From Mesostigma viride (lineage: Eukaryota; Streptophyta; Mesostigmatophyceae; Mesostigmatales; Mesostigmataceae), in NCBI GenBank assembly GCA_009746045.1, contig RPFO01000050.1, positions 4,507,539-4,535,038 of the forward strand: 27,500 bases of DNA, read 5' to 3'. The position numbers and the translations under genes are program-made. This document shows positions 10,678 through 19,574 of this stretch, piece after piece; position 1 is the first letter of the stretch; every line of letters starts with the position of its first letter. Under the pieces are notes generated by a model. It searched no databases and was not told the origin of the DNA. It saw only the letters and a list, made by a program, of their open reading frames with translations.

Positions 10678-11091
10678 GGCCACGGTACGGTAATCGTGTA
10701 ATCGTGTGCGCATGTGGCAGCCCATGGCCGCTGGGTGTGCATCTGCGCCTGTGCGATGTGAGCTGACAGCTGCTATATTTAGACTGCAAGGGCTCCATGG
10801 GGCCAGCCCAGGTGGCGGTCAGCACGTTCCTGGATGAGTGGTGCCTGGCGCATGCACCAGGCTGCTCTGCTTCCGGCCATTGGACCATATCCTCCTGCCT
10901 CGGCGCACATGTGTTGTGTGCTGCGCATCTGCATGCGTCCATCCTGGCTTGTGGCCTTCACTCATGAGGCTGAGGTTGCGTGCTGTTTGCAGGCCAATTT
11001 TTTGGTCACCCTTCAGGTCACGTTCGGTTCACTTTTGACCACTTTTGCGTCACTTTCGGATCACTGGTGTGCCATGGTTGGGCTGGTCCAG

Positions 11092-11196
11092 GGCCGGAAC
11101 TGCTGCGGGCGGTGGCACTGGCGGCTACCGTTGCGCGCGTGAGGGAGGGGCTCAAGGCGGAGCTGGCCGAGTTGACCCACGCGGACCAGCTGGCAG
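11092..11196 (+). CDS. Internal helical exon of the large gene
   Basis: A 105-bp exon between an acceptor (GGCTGGTCCAG, ending 11091) and a donor (GCAG|GTGCGT at 11197), phase 1 in and phase 1 out. It encodes PELLRAVALAATVARVREGL and KAELAELTHADQLA, a strongly predicted amphipathic helix. It joins in frame to the exon ending at 9735 across the 25-bp minisatellite. The family is not recognised. Confidence 0.5.
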
Positions 11197-11522
11197 GTGC
11201 GTGGCGTGAGCTGGGGTTGGGGGGTTGGGCGCCTGGGAGGGCTGGGGTTGGAGGTGGTTGGGGGCACCTGTGTGCGGCAGCGGTATCACCGTGGATTGCT
11301 ACCCCAAGTGCGACAAGGTCGGAATATCAACGTGCACTGACAAGCCTAGCAAGAAATTTGAAGAAATATTCCACTATCTCGGGGCCCATGGCCCCCAGGT
11401 TTATCACCGCGGGGTTATCACCACGCCCATCGAACGCACACTTTCCATGGTACAACGCAGACCCAACTTCAGGGAAACGCAAGTGTCCGCCATCCGTCTA
11501 CGCCATGAGTGTGGGCAGCGCC

Positions 11523-12017
11523 TGTGGCCCGCTTTCTGCTTGGCGACACAGCCCTGTGGCCCGCTTTCTGCTTGGCGACACAGCCCTGTGGCCCGCTTTC
11601 TGCTTGGCGACACAGCCCTGTGGCCCGCTTTCTGCTTGGCGACACAGCCCTGTGGCCCGCTTTCTGCTTGGCGACACAGCCCTGTGGCCCGCTTTCTGCT
11701 TGGCGACACAGCCCTGTGGCCCGCTTTCTGCTTGGCGACACAGCCCTGTGGCCCGCTTTCTGCTTGGCGACACAGCCCTGTGGCCCGCTTTCTGCTTGGC
11801 GACACAGCCCTGTGGCCCGCTTTCTGCTTGGCGACACAGCCCTGTGGCCCGCTTTCTGCTTGGCGACACAGCCCTGTGGCCCGCTTTCTGCTTGGCGACA
11901 CAGCCCTGTGGCCCGCTTTCTGCTTGGCGACACAGCCCTGTGGCCCGCTTTCTGCTTGGCGACACAGCCCTGTGGCCCGCTTTCTGCTTGGCGACACAGC
12001 CCTGTGGCCCGCTTTCT
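11523..12017. repeat. Highly homogeneous 32-bp minisatellite
   Basis: Fifteen complete units, plus a partial one from 12003, of a 32-bp sequence starting TGTGGCCCGCTTTCTGCTTG. By eye all units are identical. The near-perfect identity indicates recent expansion or ongoing homogenisation, or possibly assembly collapse or expansion. All frames are open because 32 is not a multiple of 3. It lies in the probable intron after 11196. Confidence 0.95.
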
Positions 12018-12172
12018 CACGTCGGGTGGCGCTGTGCCTGTCACCGCGGTGGGTCGTGCCCTGCGTGCCGGCGCGCAGGTATCCCTCGGCGCACAGAATC
12101 GGCGCTCTGCCACCGCAACCGCTGCCTGCGCGCGTTCCTGTCCCAGGTGGGGCCAGGGACCGGGCCAGGCGC

Positions 12173-12317
12173 CGATGGGAGCAGCCTGCCCGCGCAGCCT
12201 GTACCTGGGGCCACGGCCAGGGGTACCAGGGCCGCGCAGCACGGGGCCGGGCAGGCAGTGACTGCTGCGTCTCGGGCAGATAGAGGGGCTGGGAGCGTGG
12301 ATGGTGGCGGCGGAGCC
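12173..12317 (+). CDS. Candidate low-complexity exon
   Basis: Possible exon after an acceptor ending ..CCGGGCCAG at 12172 (or CCAG at 12162), read in phase 1 to follow the exon ending at 11196. It encodes an Ala/Gly-rich segment: ADGSSLPAQPVPGATARG, then AAQHGAGQAVTAASRADRG. A donor at the GGTGGC near 12304 would leave in phase 1 and match the exon at 13734, but several donors are possible and the exon could be skipped without breaking the frame. The end is approximate. Confidence 0.25.
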
Positions 12318-12571
12318 ATGATGACGTTGTCAGCAGTCAGTCATTGTAACACATATGGGAACGCCTCGCTTCCGGCATCCGGCGCGTGGCTGCTGCCGCA
12401 ATGCTGCACGCCGGCACACCGTACGTGCCCATGGATCTCCTTGGGGTCCCCTTGTTATTTTCTGGCCCCTGTCTTCCCCTCCTTTATCTTCTTCTTCGCC
12501 TGGTTGGCCACTCTTCCTCCTCCCTCCTCCCTCCTCCCCATCTTCCCCCCTTGTCGCACAAGTGCCTGAAC

Positions 12572-12981
12572 TTAACTGGCTGTTTGCGACAAGCCCGGAG
12601 CGAGTGAGCACTTCCCGCCCCCCCCCCTGACCAGGGGTGGGAGGGTGGGGGGGGTCTGACCCCGCCCCCCCTCCCCCCCTCGAGGGGGGGGGAGGGGGGG
12701 GAGGGGTCTCAACCCACCCCCTCCCCCTCATCCCCTACCAGGGGGTGGGGGGGGTCGGACCCTCAACACCCCCCCCCCTATTTCCCCTGCTAGTACTGCA
12801 GAAGGGGGGCAGGGGGTGGGGGGGTCTCGACCCGCCCCTACCCCCTCGACCAGTACCAGGGGGTGGGGGGGTTCGGACCCTCAACCCCCCCCTCCCCTTT
12901 CCAGGGGTGGGGGGGCGGGGGGGGTCTGACCCCGCCCCCCCCTGCACACTCGCTCCGGGCTTGTCGCAAACAGCCAGTTAA
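12572..12981. mobile_element. TTAA-flanked foldback element (MITE-like)
   Basis: Positions 12572-12606 and 12947-12981 are perfect 35-bp inverted repeats. The outermost four bases are TTAA on both sides, so the element can be read as a TTAA target duplication flanking 31-bp terminal inverted repeats that begin CTGGCTGTTTGCGAC. The interior of about 340 bp is made of alternating G runs and C runs with recurring GGTCTGACCCC, GGTCGGACCC and GGTCTCGACCC palindromes, and has no coding capacity. TTAA targets are known for piggyBac-type transposons, but these tips lack the usual CCY start, so the superfamily is uncertain. Confidence 0.75.
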
Positions 12982-13733
12982 TAGGTCTACCTGTCGGCAC
13001 GGCGGGGTTGATAGGGAGCATCTCGCCATGCCCACATCCCGGTACCCTTCCTGTCGCTCTTGTTGCTGTACCGCGGTATGGCGTCCGATTCTCCCCTTTG
13101 GTACCAGCGAGCGAGCTTGGTCGTTTTTTCCTTGCATTTATGGCACGCACATAGCGGGCAGCCAGCACAGCTCCCTGTGCGAGGCATACCTGGACTGCAT
13201 ACGTGCAGCGTACTTGGACCTGGCCTCGCGCCGCCGCATAGTTCTTCCACCCTGCAGTGTGGCGCGTGGCTTTCCGACCCTGCACTGTGGCACGTGGTTC
13301 ACTGGGGGGATGCATCGCGCGCCAGGTGGCTGCCCACCACAACCAGCCGATGGGAATGGCGGGTGTCTTGGTGGTACCCTGTGGGATGCTGCCACCACCC
13401 CACGCATCTTTGCCCAGAGCACTTTGCCGCCGTCGTGGAAGGACCCTTCTCTCGAGCATTCACTTGACTGCGTCCTATTCAGAGTCCTTAAAGTAGGCTC
13501 CACGAGTCCACGCCCTGGGCCAGACTCTATTCTGCTAGTTGACCTATGTTCAAGTTTGAAGATGTTATTTTGTATTTTTTCCCTATTTAATCCAAAGTTT
13601 CCTTTTCGGTTAGGCCACGCACCCCTCTCTTCCTGTTGGCTCTCTAGCATAGCTGGCCAACCAGGGTAAAACAACCAAATCCTTTGACATAACTGGGTAA
13701 GCCCCCCCCTCCCCCCTTGCCAAACCTTCACAG

Positions 13734-14023
13734 GTATGGCGCTAGCCCATTGGACTGCGTGGCTGCCTCGGACCACCCGTCCAGACCACGCAGAGGGGCG
13801 GGGGGCGAGCAGCCCACGGCCACTCTCCTCATCCGGAGTGCCGCCACCTGTCCATCCCACGTTCGGGCCAGGGAGGCCTGCGGATGGGCCATCTGGTAGT
13901 CAGCACGGCGCGGTGGACAGGGTTGCGGATGGCGGCAGTTGGATGCCATCGACCAGGGACCCTGCGTGCTCTTGCGGGCAGCTGGGGTCCCACGTGGCAG
14001 AGATCACCTACACGCGGCATGAG
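13734..14023 (+). CDS. Internal exon of the large gene
   Basis: Begins after a long pyrimidine tract and acceptor (CCAAACCTTCACAG, ending 13733) and ends at a strong donor (CATGAG|GTGAGC at 14024), phase 1 in and phase 0 out. It encodes MALAHWTAWLPRTTRPDH near the start, a Pro/Gly-rich middle, and ends CSCGQLGSHVAEITYTRHE. The next exon starts in phase 0 at 14315, which fits. Internal AG sites could shorten its 5' end. Confidence 0.5.
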
Positions 14024-14314
14024 GTGAGCCACTATAGCATGCTAGCACACGTGGCAGGAGGTGAGCCTGTACAACATGCGTGCTAGAGGACATCACCATT
14101 TGACAACTGCCTACTTTGTAGTACAGCGGTATTGTCATTTTGCATGCACCGTGCCCATGTGGGCATGATGCTTATGACATGTGGCATACAGTGCACAGCA
14201 GCGCAGTCACTATACACGTGCCTAATAGTGGCCCACACTCACCCCCAACTGGGCGCTGGCCCCTTCCCCACCCCTGCTGTGCACTGCTCCTCCCCACCCC
14301 GCCCCCTGTTTCAG

Positions 14315-14418
14315 GAGCTCTCGTCGCTGGTTTCCCTACACCACCGTGCGCAGGCGGTGGCGCTTTATCAGTCGCTTGCGTCGCGAGTGACATCGTCGCT
14401 GCTGCCGCTCGCGTCACG
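14315..14418 (+). CDS. Penultimate helical exon of the large gene
   Basis: Clear exon between CCCCCTGTTTCAG (ending 14314) and CACG|GTGGGT (donor at 14419), phase 0 in and phase 2 out. It encodes ELSSLVSLHHRAQAVALYQS then LASRVTSSLLPLASR, a continuous amphipathic helix. The following exon at 15018 begins with the single base needed to complete the Arg codon. Family not recognised. Confidence 0.58.
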
Positions 14419-15017
14419 GTGGGTCCATGCTGCTGCCGTGCATGGTCACTATAGTACAGTATCGTGGGTGTGTGATGCCCGAGCTGCGTGTGCATGCCCG
14501 CGGGTGCATCATGTCTTGTTTGTGTGGTCACTATGGCATGGGATTGTGTGTGCGCGCGTGTGTATGTTTGTGTCTGTGTGTGTGTTCACTGTCGTCAACT
14601 GTATGGTGTCGTTTGTGTTGTTTTAAGAACAATGAGCCTTGATGCACGTTGCATGTATTCTCCCATCACGCTCCCATGCGATGCGTGCTCCTGTGCTGTG
14701 GGTCCTCCACTGCTTGGTCCCAAGTGAGGCATAGACCCGTCGTGCGACACGCCTGGTCTAGCCGCTGTCTGCATCACTGCCATTACCAGCAAATTGTACC
14801 CCTCGGCTACGTTTCTATGATCAGCACTGGCTGCTGCATATCACTAGTCGCTTTCCATCATTATTTGCTCCAGGGCATGTACTAAAAGACCAACGGTTCC
14901 TAGGTTCTGTTGATTGCCCTGTACCGTTTCATCTCCCCCGAACTGGTACCGATAACACATGTTATTCGCACCCCAACCCCTTGTGTGTGCATGCGCGGCC
15001 CTTGGCACTGTGGGCAG
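14419..15017. other. Intron of the large gene with a GT-rich tract
   Basis: About 600 bp between phase-matched exons. It has a degenerate GT tract at about 14540-14585 and no recognisable gene on either strand. Confidence 0.4.
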
Positions 15018-15153
15018 GCTGCGAGATGAGGAGAAGCGGGCGGCCCTGTGCCGAGCGGCGCACAGCTTGCTGTTTACCAGCCCCCTGCCCAGTGGACTGG
15101 ACAAATGGGCAGGCAGTAAGAAGTTTACGATATCCAGAAAGGTATTGCTGTGA
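15018..15153 (+). CDS. Probable terminal exon of the large gene
   Basis: After an acceptor ending ..CTGTGGGCAG at 15017, one base completes the split Arg codon and the frame reads LRDEEKRAALCRAAHSLLFT, then SPLPSGLDKWAG and a basic tail (SKKFTISRKVLL) to TGA at 15151. The charged helix LRDEEKRAALCRAAHSLL continues the helical character of the previous exon. A TGTAA word, the polyadenylation signal typical of green algae, lies about 360 bp downstream at 15512. A donor shortly after AKWAG cannot be ruled out, so this may not be the last exon. Confidence 0.5.
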
Positions 15154-15904
15154 TCTCCTGCGAGCTGGGAACAAGGGGAAGGGCCACGAGACTGAAGAAG
15201 CTAATGCACGGAAAGGGCAGAGCGGTGGCCAGAAATCAGCACGGAAGAATTGATAGTGTGGAGGTATCAATGAGGTAATATCAAGGAGGTATCAAGGAGT
15301 TAATAGCGTGGAGGTATCTCCGCATTTGCTCATCTTCGCATGACATAATCATGTGGCCTTTGTCTGCTGCATAACTTGTTATGGGGCCTGAAACACAGTC
15401 ATGTCACGAGCTGGTCAGGAAGTTATTCTCAGTACCCTAGTCAGTGCGACTTGACGGTCCCCTCTTCTCCATGACATTTGGACGATTCGACCCACGGACA
15501 CTATCCACCTGTGTAATTAACACGTGTGGAAATCAGGCTACTAGCTGATGATATCGCTGTTTGATTAATTAATTGGCAGGCGGCCAGGCACCTGTGCCTC
15601 ACAAGGTGGGAAACAAAAGGTCAAATAAGCACAAAAACATGCTACTATGCAAGCTTTATGGAATAGGCCGGCGCTCTGCGTAGCATCTTGGTGATGGTGG
15701 TAGCTGTCAAGCAGAGCCTCCATCTTCTGCGTCAACGCCCTCACCTCCCTGCCGTAACTAGGTCAGGGCTGACAAATATTACAACTTTGAACAGGGCGCG
15801 TTTGAGAGTCGTCCCGGGCAGGAGCTAGGGAGCTGCATGTGATGGGGATTGCACGCGACACTTTCATAACAACGGAATGCCATGGCTCGTGCCCATTGTG
15901 ATGT
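15154..15904. other. No gene seen; 3' flank with a short imperfect repeat
   Basis: No recognisable gene. Positions about 15252-15320 hold four imperfect copies of a GGAGGTATCAA-like motif. A TTAATTAATT stretch occurs near 15563. The segment probably contains the 3' UTR of the preceding gene (TGTAA at 15512-15516) and then intergenic or transposon-derived DNA. Confidence 0.35.
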
Positions 15905-15970
15905 TGTAAGTAAGTAAGTAAGTAAGTGCGTGAACATGCATGCACTGAAGGCATGCCACGGAGTACCCGA
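15905..15970 (-). repeat. Element end with (AAGT)n tail, copy 1
   Basis: An AAGT tetramer tract (15906-15927) is followed by a GCATGCA stretch and then GCATGCCACGGAGTAC at 15951-15966. The same 16-base word and the same kind of tetramer tract recur at 16671-16727. Read on the minus strand, each copy ends in (ACTT)n, as non-LTR or SINE insertions often do. Orientation is inferred only from that tail. Confidence 0.55.
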
Positions 15971-16300
15971 TGAGGATCTTTTCTACGTCGATATTTCATG
16001 CACCCGCGAAGGCAAGTGGCGCGACTCACTCGCCCAGGTCTGAAGTCGCAGCTAGAAACTCCGCGTCATCAGGACTATCCAAGACGACTGTACGCTCGGC
16101 CGTGATGACGGGTGTGGGGGTATAGGTTGCATGCTAGCCCCGGATAGCCCAGGAGAATATCGACGGCTTCTCCGGGAGCCTGAGCTAGGGTTTTAGGGGC
16201 ATACCCAGGGTTCACCCACAACCCCTGTGATGTTGGTTGATTACTGATAGGGAAAGAACATGCCTCATTGCAGCAACTGTTTTGGCTATAGAGCTCTAGA

Positions 16301-16414
16301 CGCCTGGGCCTAGCCGGGCACCTGGCTCGCACTGATCAGGTGGATACATCGATCATATATAGGAGCTAGCTGGCACCATGTGCACAAGCCCACCCAACCA
16401 GGGTGATTTGTCCT
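16301..16414 (+). pseudogene. Degenerate fragment of a related retrotransposon
   Basis: Aligns by eye with 18442-18538, the part of the reverse-transcriptase ORF that encodes RRLGLAGHLARTDQVDTSD and what follows. The shared words include CGCCTGGGCCTAGCCGGGCA, then GATACATC, AGCTAGCTGGCACC and TCCT at the end. Insertions (such as CATATATAGG) and substitutions break the frame. Similarity is not obvious outside these limits, so this is an old truncated or rearranged copy lying 5' of the better preserved one and in the same orientation. Confidence 0.65.
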
Positions 16415-16670
16415 AACCTTCGGCTTCGAAAGGCAACATGACAAGCTCCTGGAGGTGGGCGGCAAAGTGGCCACGTACCCATGGCCGCCTTCGAGAGGCT
16501 GGTGACTCACAAAGAGAAGTGGCAGGAGTTATAAAGCTGGATGCAAAACCGGCCCCCAGTTGGTGGGGGAGAGGTGTGTGACCAAATACAGTAAACGTTG
16601 TGGTTCGGGCACAAGCCATGGCGCCCACAAGCCCCTATACAGCTCGAGGTTACTAAGACACTCCCTTTCT

Positions 16671-16730
16671 AAGTAAGCAAGTAAGTACTTGAATGTCACG
16701 CGCATGCATGGGCATGCCACGGAGTACTAC
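16671..16730 (-). repeat. Element end with (AAGT)n tail, copy 2
   Basis: An AAGT/AAGC tetramer tract (16671-16687) is followed by GCATGCATGGGCATGCCACG and GAGTAC. GCATGCCACGGAGTAC at 16712-16727 is identical to 15951-15966. The spacing between tract and word differs slightly from copy 1, so the two are related but diverged insertions. Confidence 0.55.
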
Positions 16731-16968
16731 GCTAATCTCATTTAGAAAAATACTGATTACACGAAAATTACAAATAGAGTAGGCATCATGCCCCGACCAC
16801 TACAGTCACGTTACAGGGTGATATAATCCCCATCCGAGCTGTCCTCTACTGTAATGGCAGACGAGGCGGTAGTGTCGCGGCTATCCTCAGGGGCACTATC
16901 CTCCACCTGCGGACTTCTACCCTGGCTAGGAATGGGCCACGGGGCCTGTGGGGAGAAAACAGGGGCGC
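16731..16968. other. 5' flank of the retrotransposon ORF
   Basis: AT-richer sequence before the reverse-transcriptase frame. The frame is open from 16930, after a TAG at 16927-16929. No endonuclease domain or promoter is recognisable, consistent with 5' truncation of the element close to this point. Confidence 0.4.
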
Positions 16969-19175
16969 ATGCCCCTCAGGAAGTTGCTTATCGCAGATGG
17001 CAGCCCATTTCTCCTTGTCTATCACGTGGGCCCTGCGCCGCCCACGCCGCCCGCCGCTGAGCAGGACTACACGTACCCAGCCCTGACGGAACCCCTGGCC
17101 GACCCCAACGAGCTCCCGCCGTTCACCGAGCTCGAGCTGAGCACCGCCGCCAAGCAACTCCGCTTCTATGCCGCCGTTGGACCTGACCAGCTCCCAGCCC
17201 CGGTGATTAAGCTGACGGCGCTCACGGGGTTCCTGCTTGACGTCTGCAACCGGATCCTGCTTGCCGACGCGCCGCCGATTCCTGAGTGGCAGCACAGCTA
17301 CCGTATTATGCTGTACAAAAACAAAGGTTCCCCTGACGACCCCGCCAACTACAGAGGAGTGTGCATCCAGAGCGCCGCACTTAAGTTGTTCATGCACATG
17401 ATCCTCAACCGCCTTCGTTCTGCTCTCGACTGTCACCTTGGGGAAAGTCAAATGGGCTTCCGTCCTGGGCGCAACACCGTCATGGCCATCTTCGTCGCGC
17501 GTCGCCTCTTCGAGGAAATCGCTCTCCTGCAACCTGGTGAGTTTCCCGCAATCTTGATCTTCGTCGACTTCATCAAGGCTTTTGATTCTGTTCTCTGGGA
17601 CGCTCTATGGGCTGTACTTGCTCGCGCTCGCGTCCCCACTCCCCTGATTACCGTCATCCGCACGCTGTATGAGGGGTCGACCACTTCGGTGCGCACTCAA
17701 CACGGCATTACCCCACCATGCCCACTGCAGACCGGCGTCTGGCAGGGTTGCGTCCTGTCGCCGTACCTGTTTATTATTGTAGTGGATTATGTTATGCGCC
17801 AGGCACGTGCTCGCTTTGCTAGCATTGCAGGCCGTGCCCCTGGCCTAGCGATCACGAACGAGCTTGGGGAAGGGGGGCCGACTAACAAGCAGAATTTACT
17901 AGCTGACCTCATTTATGCCGACGACATCACGCTCATCGAGAAGCCGGAGTCTGCCCAACTTTGGCTGGACTGCCTGGCGCTCGAGGCTAGGGCGGTTGGT
18001 CTAGAAATCAGCCCCAAAACGGAGGCCCTGGCCCTCGGCATGGCAGGGCCCCCACCCACACTCCGCCTCTTAGACGATGCGGAGGTCAACTACCCTCCTT
18101 CAGGCCGCTTCAAGCTGCTCGGCAGTTGGCTTCCCGACTGCGAGGACGACATGACGACACGGATCGGCATGGCGTGGGCGCACCTCCATGACCACCGCCG
18201 CTGGTGGAGCAACCCCACCCTACCCCGGATCGTCAAGCGTGACCTCTTCAAGGTCGTCATTCTGACGATCCTGACCTACGGCGCCGAGACGTGGCCACTG
18301 ACGCAGGAGCTGGAGCAACGACTCGACGGCGCCGTCACCAAGATGCTGCGCCAGGCCCTTAACATCCCCTTTGGTTTGCACATTAGTAATGAGGATTTGT
18401 ACGCTGATTTGCCCTATGTTTCCCACATTATTAGGCACAGGCGCCTGGGCCTAGCCGGGCACCTGGCCCGCACAGATCAGGTAGATACATCAGATAGACT
18501 AGCTGGCACCAAGCCCGCCCAGCCTGGGCGATATGTCCTCACCTGGCGTGCCCCCGGCCGCGCGCGGCAGGGCCGCCACCCGTGGACTTTTCGTGATAGA
18601 CTCGGCATGGACATGTGCTACACTAGACGTGACGGGCTCACCCCCGGGCAGCCTCCTGGTTTGTCTGTAATATGGAGGCAGATGGTGCGCAAGGATAGAT
18701 GGCAAGTAGTGATGAAGGAGACCACCCCCAAGCCTGTGGGGGCTCCGCGTGTGACCAAGTATGGCATTCATAGCGATTCGGGCCGCGGTGCCCACACCCC
18801 TGTAACTAGGACCTAGATAGCTTATACCATCCATTCCATCCCATGTTCCCCTCCCACTGAGGACTTATGCTCACGTGACCCAGTCACGTGTCTATTAATT
18901 AATTAATAATCACGTGGGCGCGGAGTACAGATTAAAAATTAAATTAAATTATAACATGCCTCCGTGGGGGGGTCATGTAGCACATATTCCATGATGTATG
19001 GGGTGGAGGAAGCCGCGTGATCGAACTATCCTAACTCTATCTAGAAAAGTCTAACTACACTACTCATCAAAACGCCTCCTCCGCTTGGGGGGAGGTGGCT
19101 AGTACAGATACTCCCTTTCTATTCCACCCATTCATTGAAGATTTATGCTCACGTGACGCAGCCACGTACTTTAAA
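16850..19175 (+). mobile_element. 5'-truncated non-LTR retrotransposon (LINE)
   Basis: Span estimated from the reverse-transcriptase ORF plus the 3' region that carries duplicated tail sequence. There are no long terminal repeats, integrase or protease. The reverse-transcriptase motif order and the long C-terminal extension are those of LINE-class elements, but the apurinic-type endonuclease expected upstream is absent, as after incomplete target-primed reverse transcription. The 3' region has AT-rich stretches (TTAATTAATTAATAAT near 18896) and a repeated TTATGCTCACGTGAC motif. Exact ends and target duplication could not be determined. Confidence 0.65.
16969..18816 (+). CDS. Non-LTR retrotransposon reverse transcriptase
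   Basis: About 615 residues from the first in-frame ATG. It copies element RNA into DNA at a nicked target. Motifs in order: GPDQLPAPVIKL (fingers entry), YKNKGSPDDPANYRGVCIQS, QMGFRPGRNT, FVDFIKAFDSVLWDAL with catalytic Asp200, GVWQGCVLSPYLF, and LIYADDITLIEKPE with the catalytic pair Asp318-Asp319. Thumb-like sequence (KLLGSWLPD, LTYGAETWPLT) and a basic C-terminal region follow. All three catalytic aspartates are present and the frame is intact to TAG, so the domain looks recently active. No endonuclease, gag-like ORF1 or zinc knuckle is visible. Group II intron maturase and telomerase are less likely, because the thumb/AETW region and C-terminus are LINE-like. The N-terminus is probably truncated, so the native start may be lost. 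Confidence 0.9.
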   Translation: MPLRKLLIADGSPFLLVYHVGPAPPTPPAAEQDYTYPALTEPLADPNELPPFTELELSTAAKQLRFYAAVGPDQLPAPVIKLTALTGFLLDVCNRILLADAPPIPEWQHSYRIMLYKNKGSPDDPANYRGVCIQSAALKLFMHMILNRLRSALDCHLGESQMGFRPGRNTVMAIFVARRLFEEIALLQPGEFPAILIFVDFIKAFDSVLWDALWAVLARARVPTPLITVIRTLYEGSTTSVRTQHGITPPCPLQTGVWQGCVLSPYLFIIVVDYVMRQARARFASIAGRAPGLAITNELGEGGPTNKQNLLADLIYADDITLIEKPESAQLWLDCLALEARAVGLEISPKTEALALGMAGPPPTLRLLDDAEVNYPPSGRFKLLGSWLPDCEDDMTTRIGMAWAHLHDHRRWWSNPTLPRIVKRDLFKVVILTILTYGAETWPLTQELEQRLDGAVTKMLRQALNIPFGLHISNEDLYADLPYVSHIIRHRRLGLAGHLARTDQVDTSDRLAGTKPAQPGRYVLTWRAPGRARQGRHPWTFRDRLGMDMCYTRRDGLTPGQPPGLSVIWRQMVRKDRWQVVMKETTPKPVGAPRVTKYGIHSDSGRGAHTPVTRT

Positions 19176-19574
19176 TAATGTATTTATTCTGGCTAGGCGC
19201 TTCGCCTAGACCCACCAGGATTTTCTTTCTCTGTTCATCCCACCCAAGGGTACTACTGCACCTTAAACTAGAGCCGCCCAGTGATGTATTGGGTCACTGT
19301 AACACACCTGCTTCTTCTAACCATGATTATAGGAATAGCAAGTATGTTCCCTTTTTGCCACATACGCCAGCTAGTGCCCTTTGCCGTATATCAAAAAGAC
19401 AACCAGCCGTATATGCCAGGTGTCGGTGCAGACACAGGCGTCCCCCGTGCCTTGTCATCCAGTGGTATTGTGGCCCGCTTCATGAAAACACAGGCACTGC
19501 CTGTTCTTGCTACTGCGCGTGTATATGACCCCAACCACCTCCTCCAGGGTCCCCTGGTTAAGGCACGCACGCCA
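18817..19574. repeat. Retroelement 3' tail and duplicated tail copy
   Basis: Positions about 18855-18896 and 19133-19173 are diverged copies of one sequence (shared core TTATGCTCACGTGAC, then CAG and CACGT), both preceded by similar TCC/CCC-rich sequence. Several CACGTG palindromes occur. The remainder to 19574 has no recognisable gene and probably includes the 3' UTR of the minus-strand SMN-like gene. A minus-strand AATAAA lies at about 19183-19188 but within transposon-like sequence, so its use as a poly(A) signal is doubtful. Confidence 0.5.

Noticed and set aside
9912-10766. Repeat proteins with PPLLLARWPSAAP or AEGHRARSSGG units
   Set aside because: Frames kept open by a stop-free 25-bp unit; both strands are equally open, and splice phases place the array in an intron.
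11523-12017. CRISPR-like array with 32-bp repeats
   Set aside because: The units abut with no spacers, the flanking genes are intron-containing, and there are no cas genes. It is a minisatellite.
16846-17532. Minus-strand ORF overlapping the retrotransposon
   Set aside because: It overlaps well-conserved reverse-transcriptase motifs on the plus strand and has no domain of its own.
16969-18816. Group II intron maturase or telomerase reverse transcriptase
   Set aside because: The motif set (FVDFIKAFD, QGCVLSPYLF, YADD, AETW) and C-terminal extension are those of non-LTR elements, and no intron RNA domains or telomerase-specific motifs are seen.
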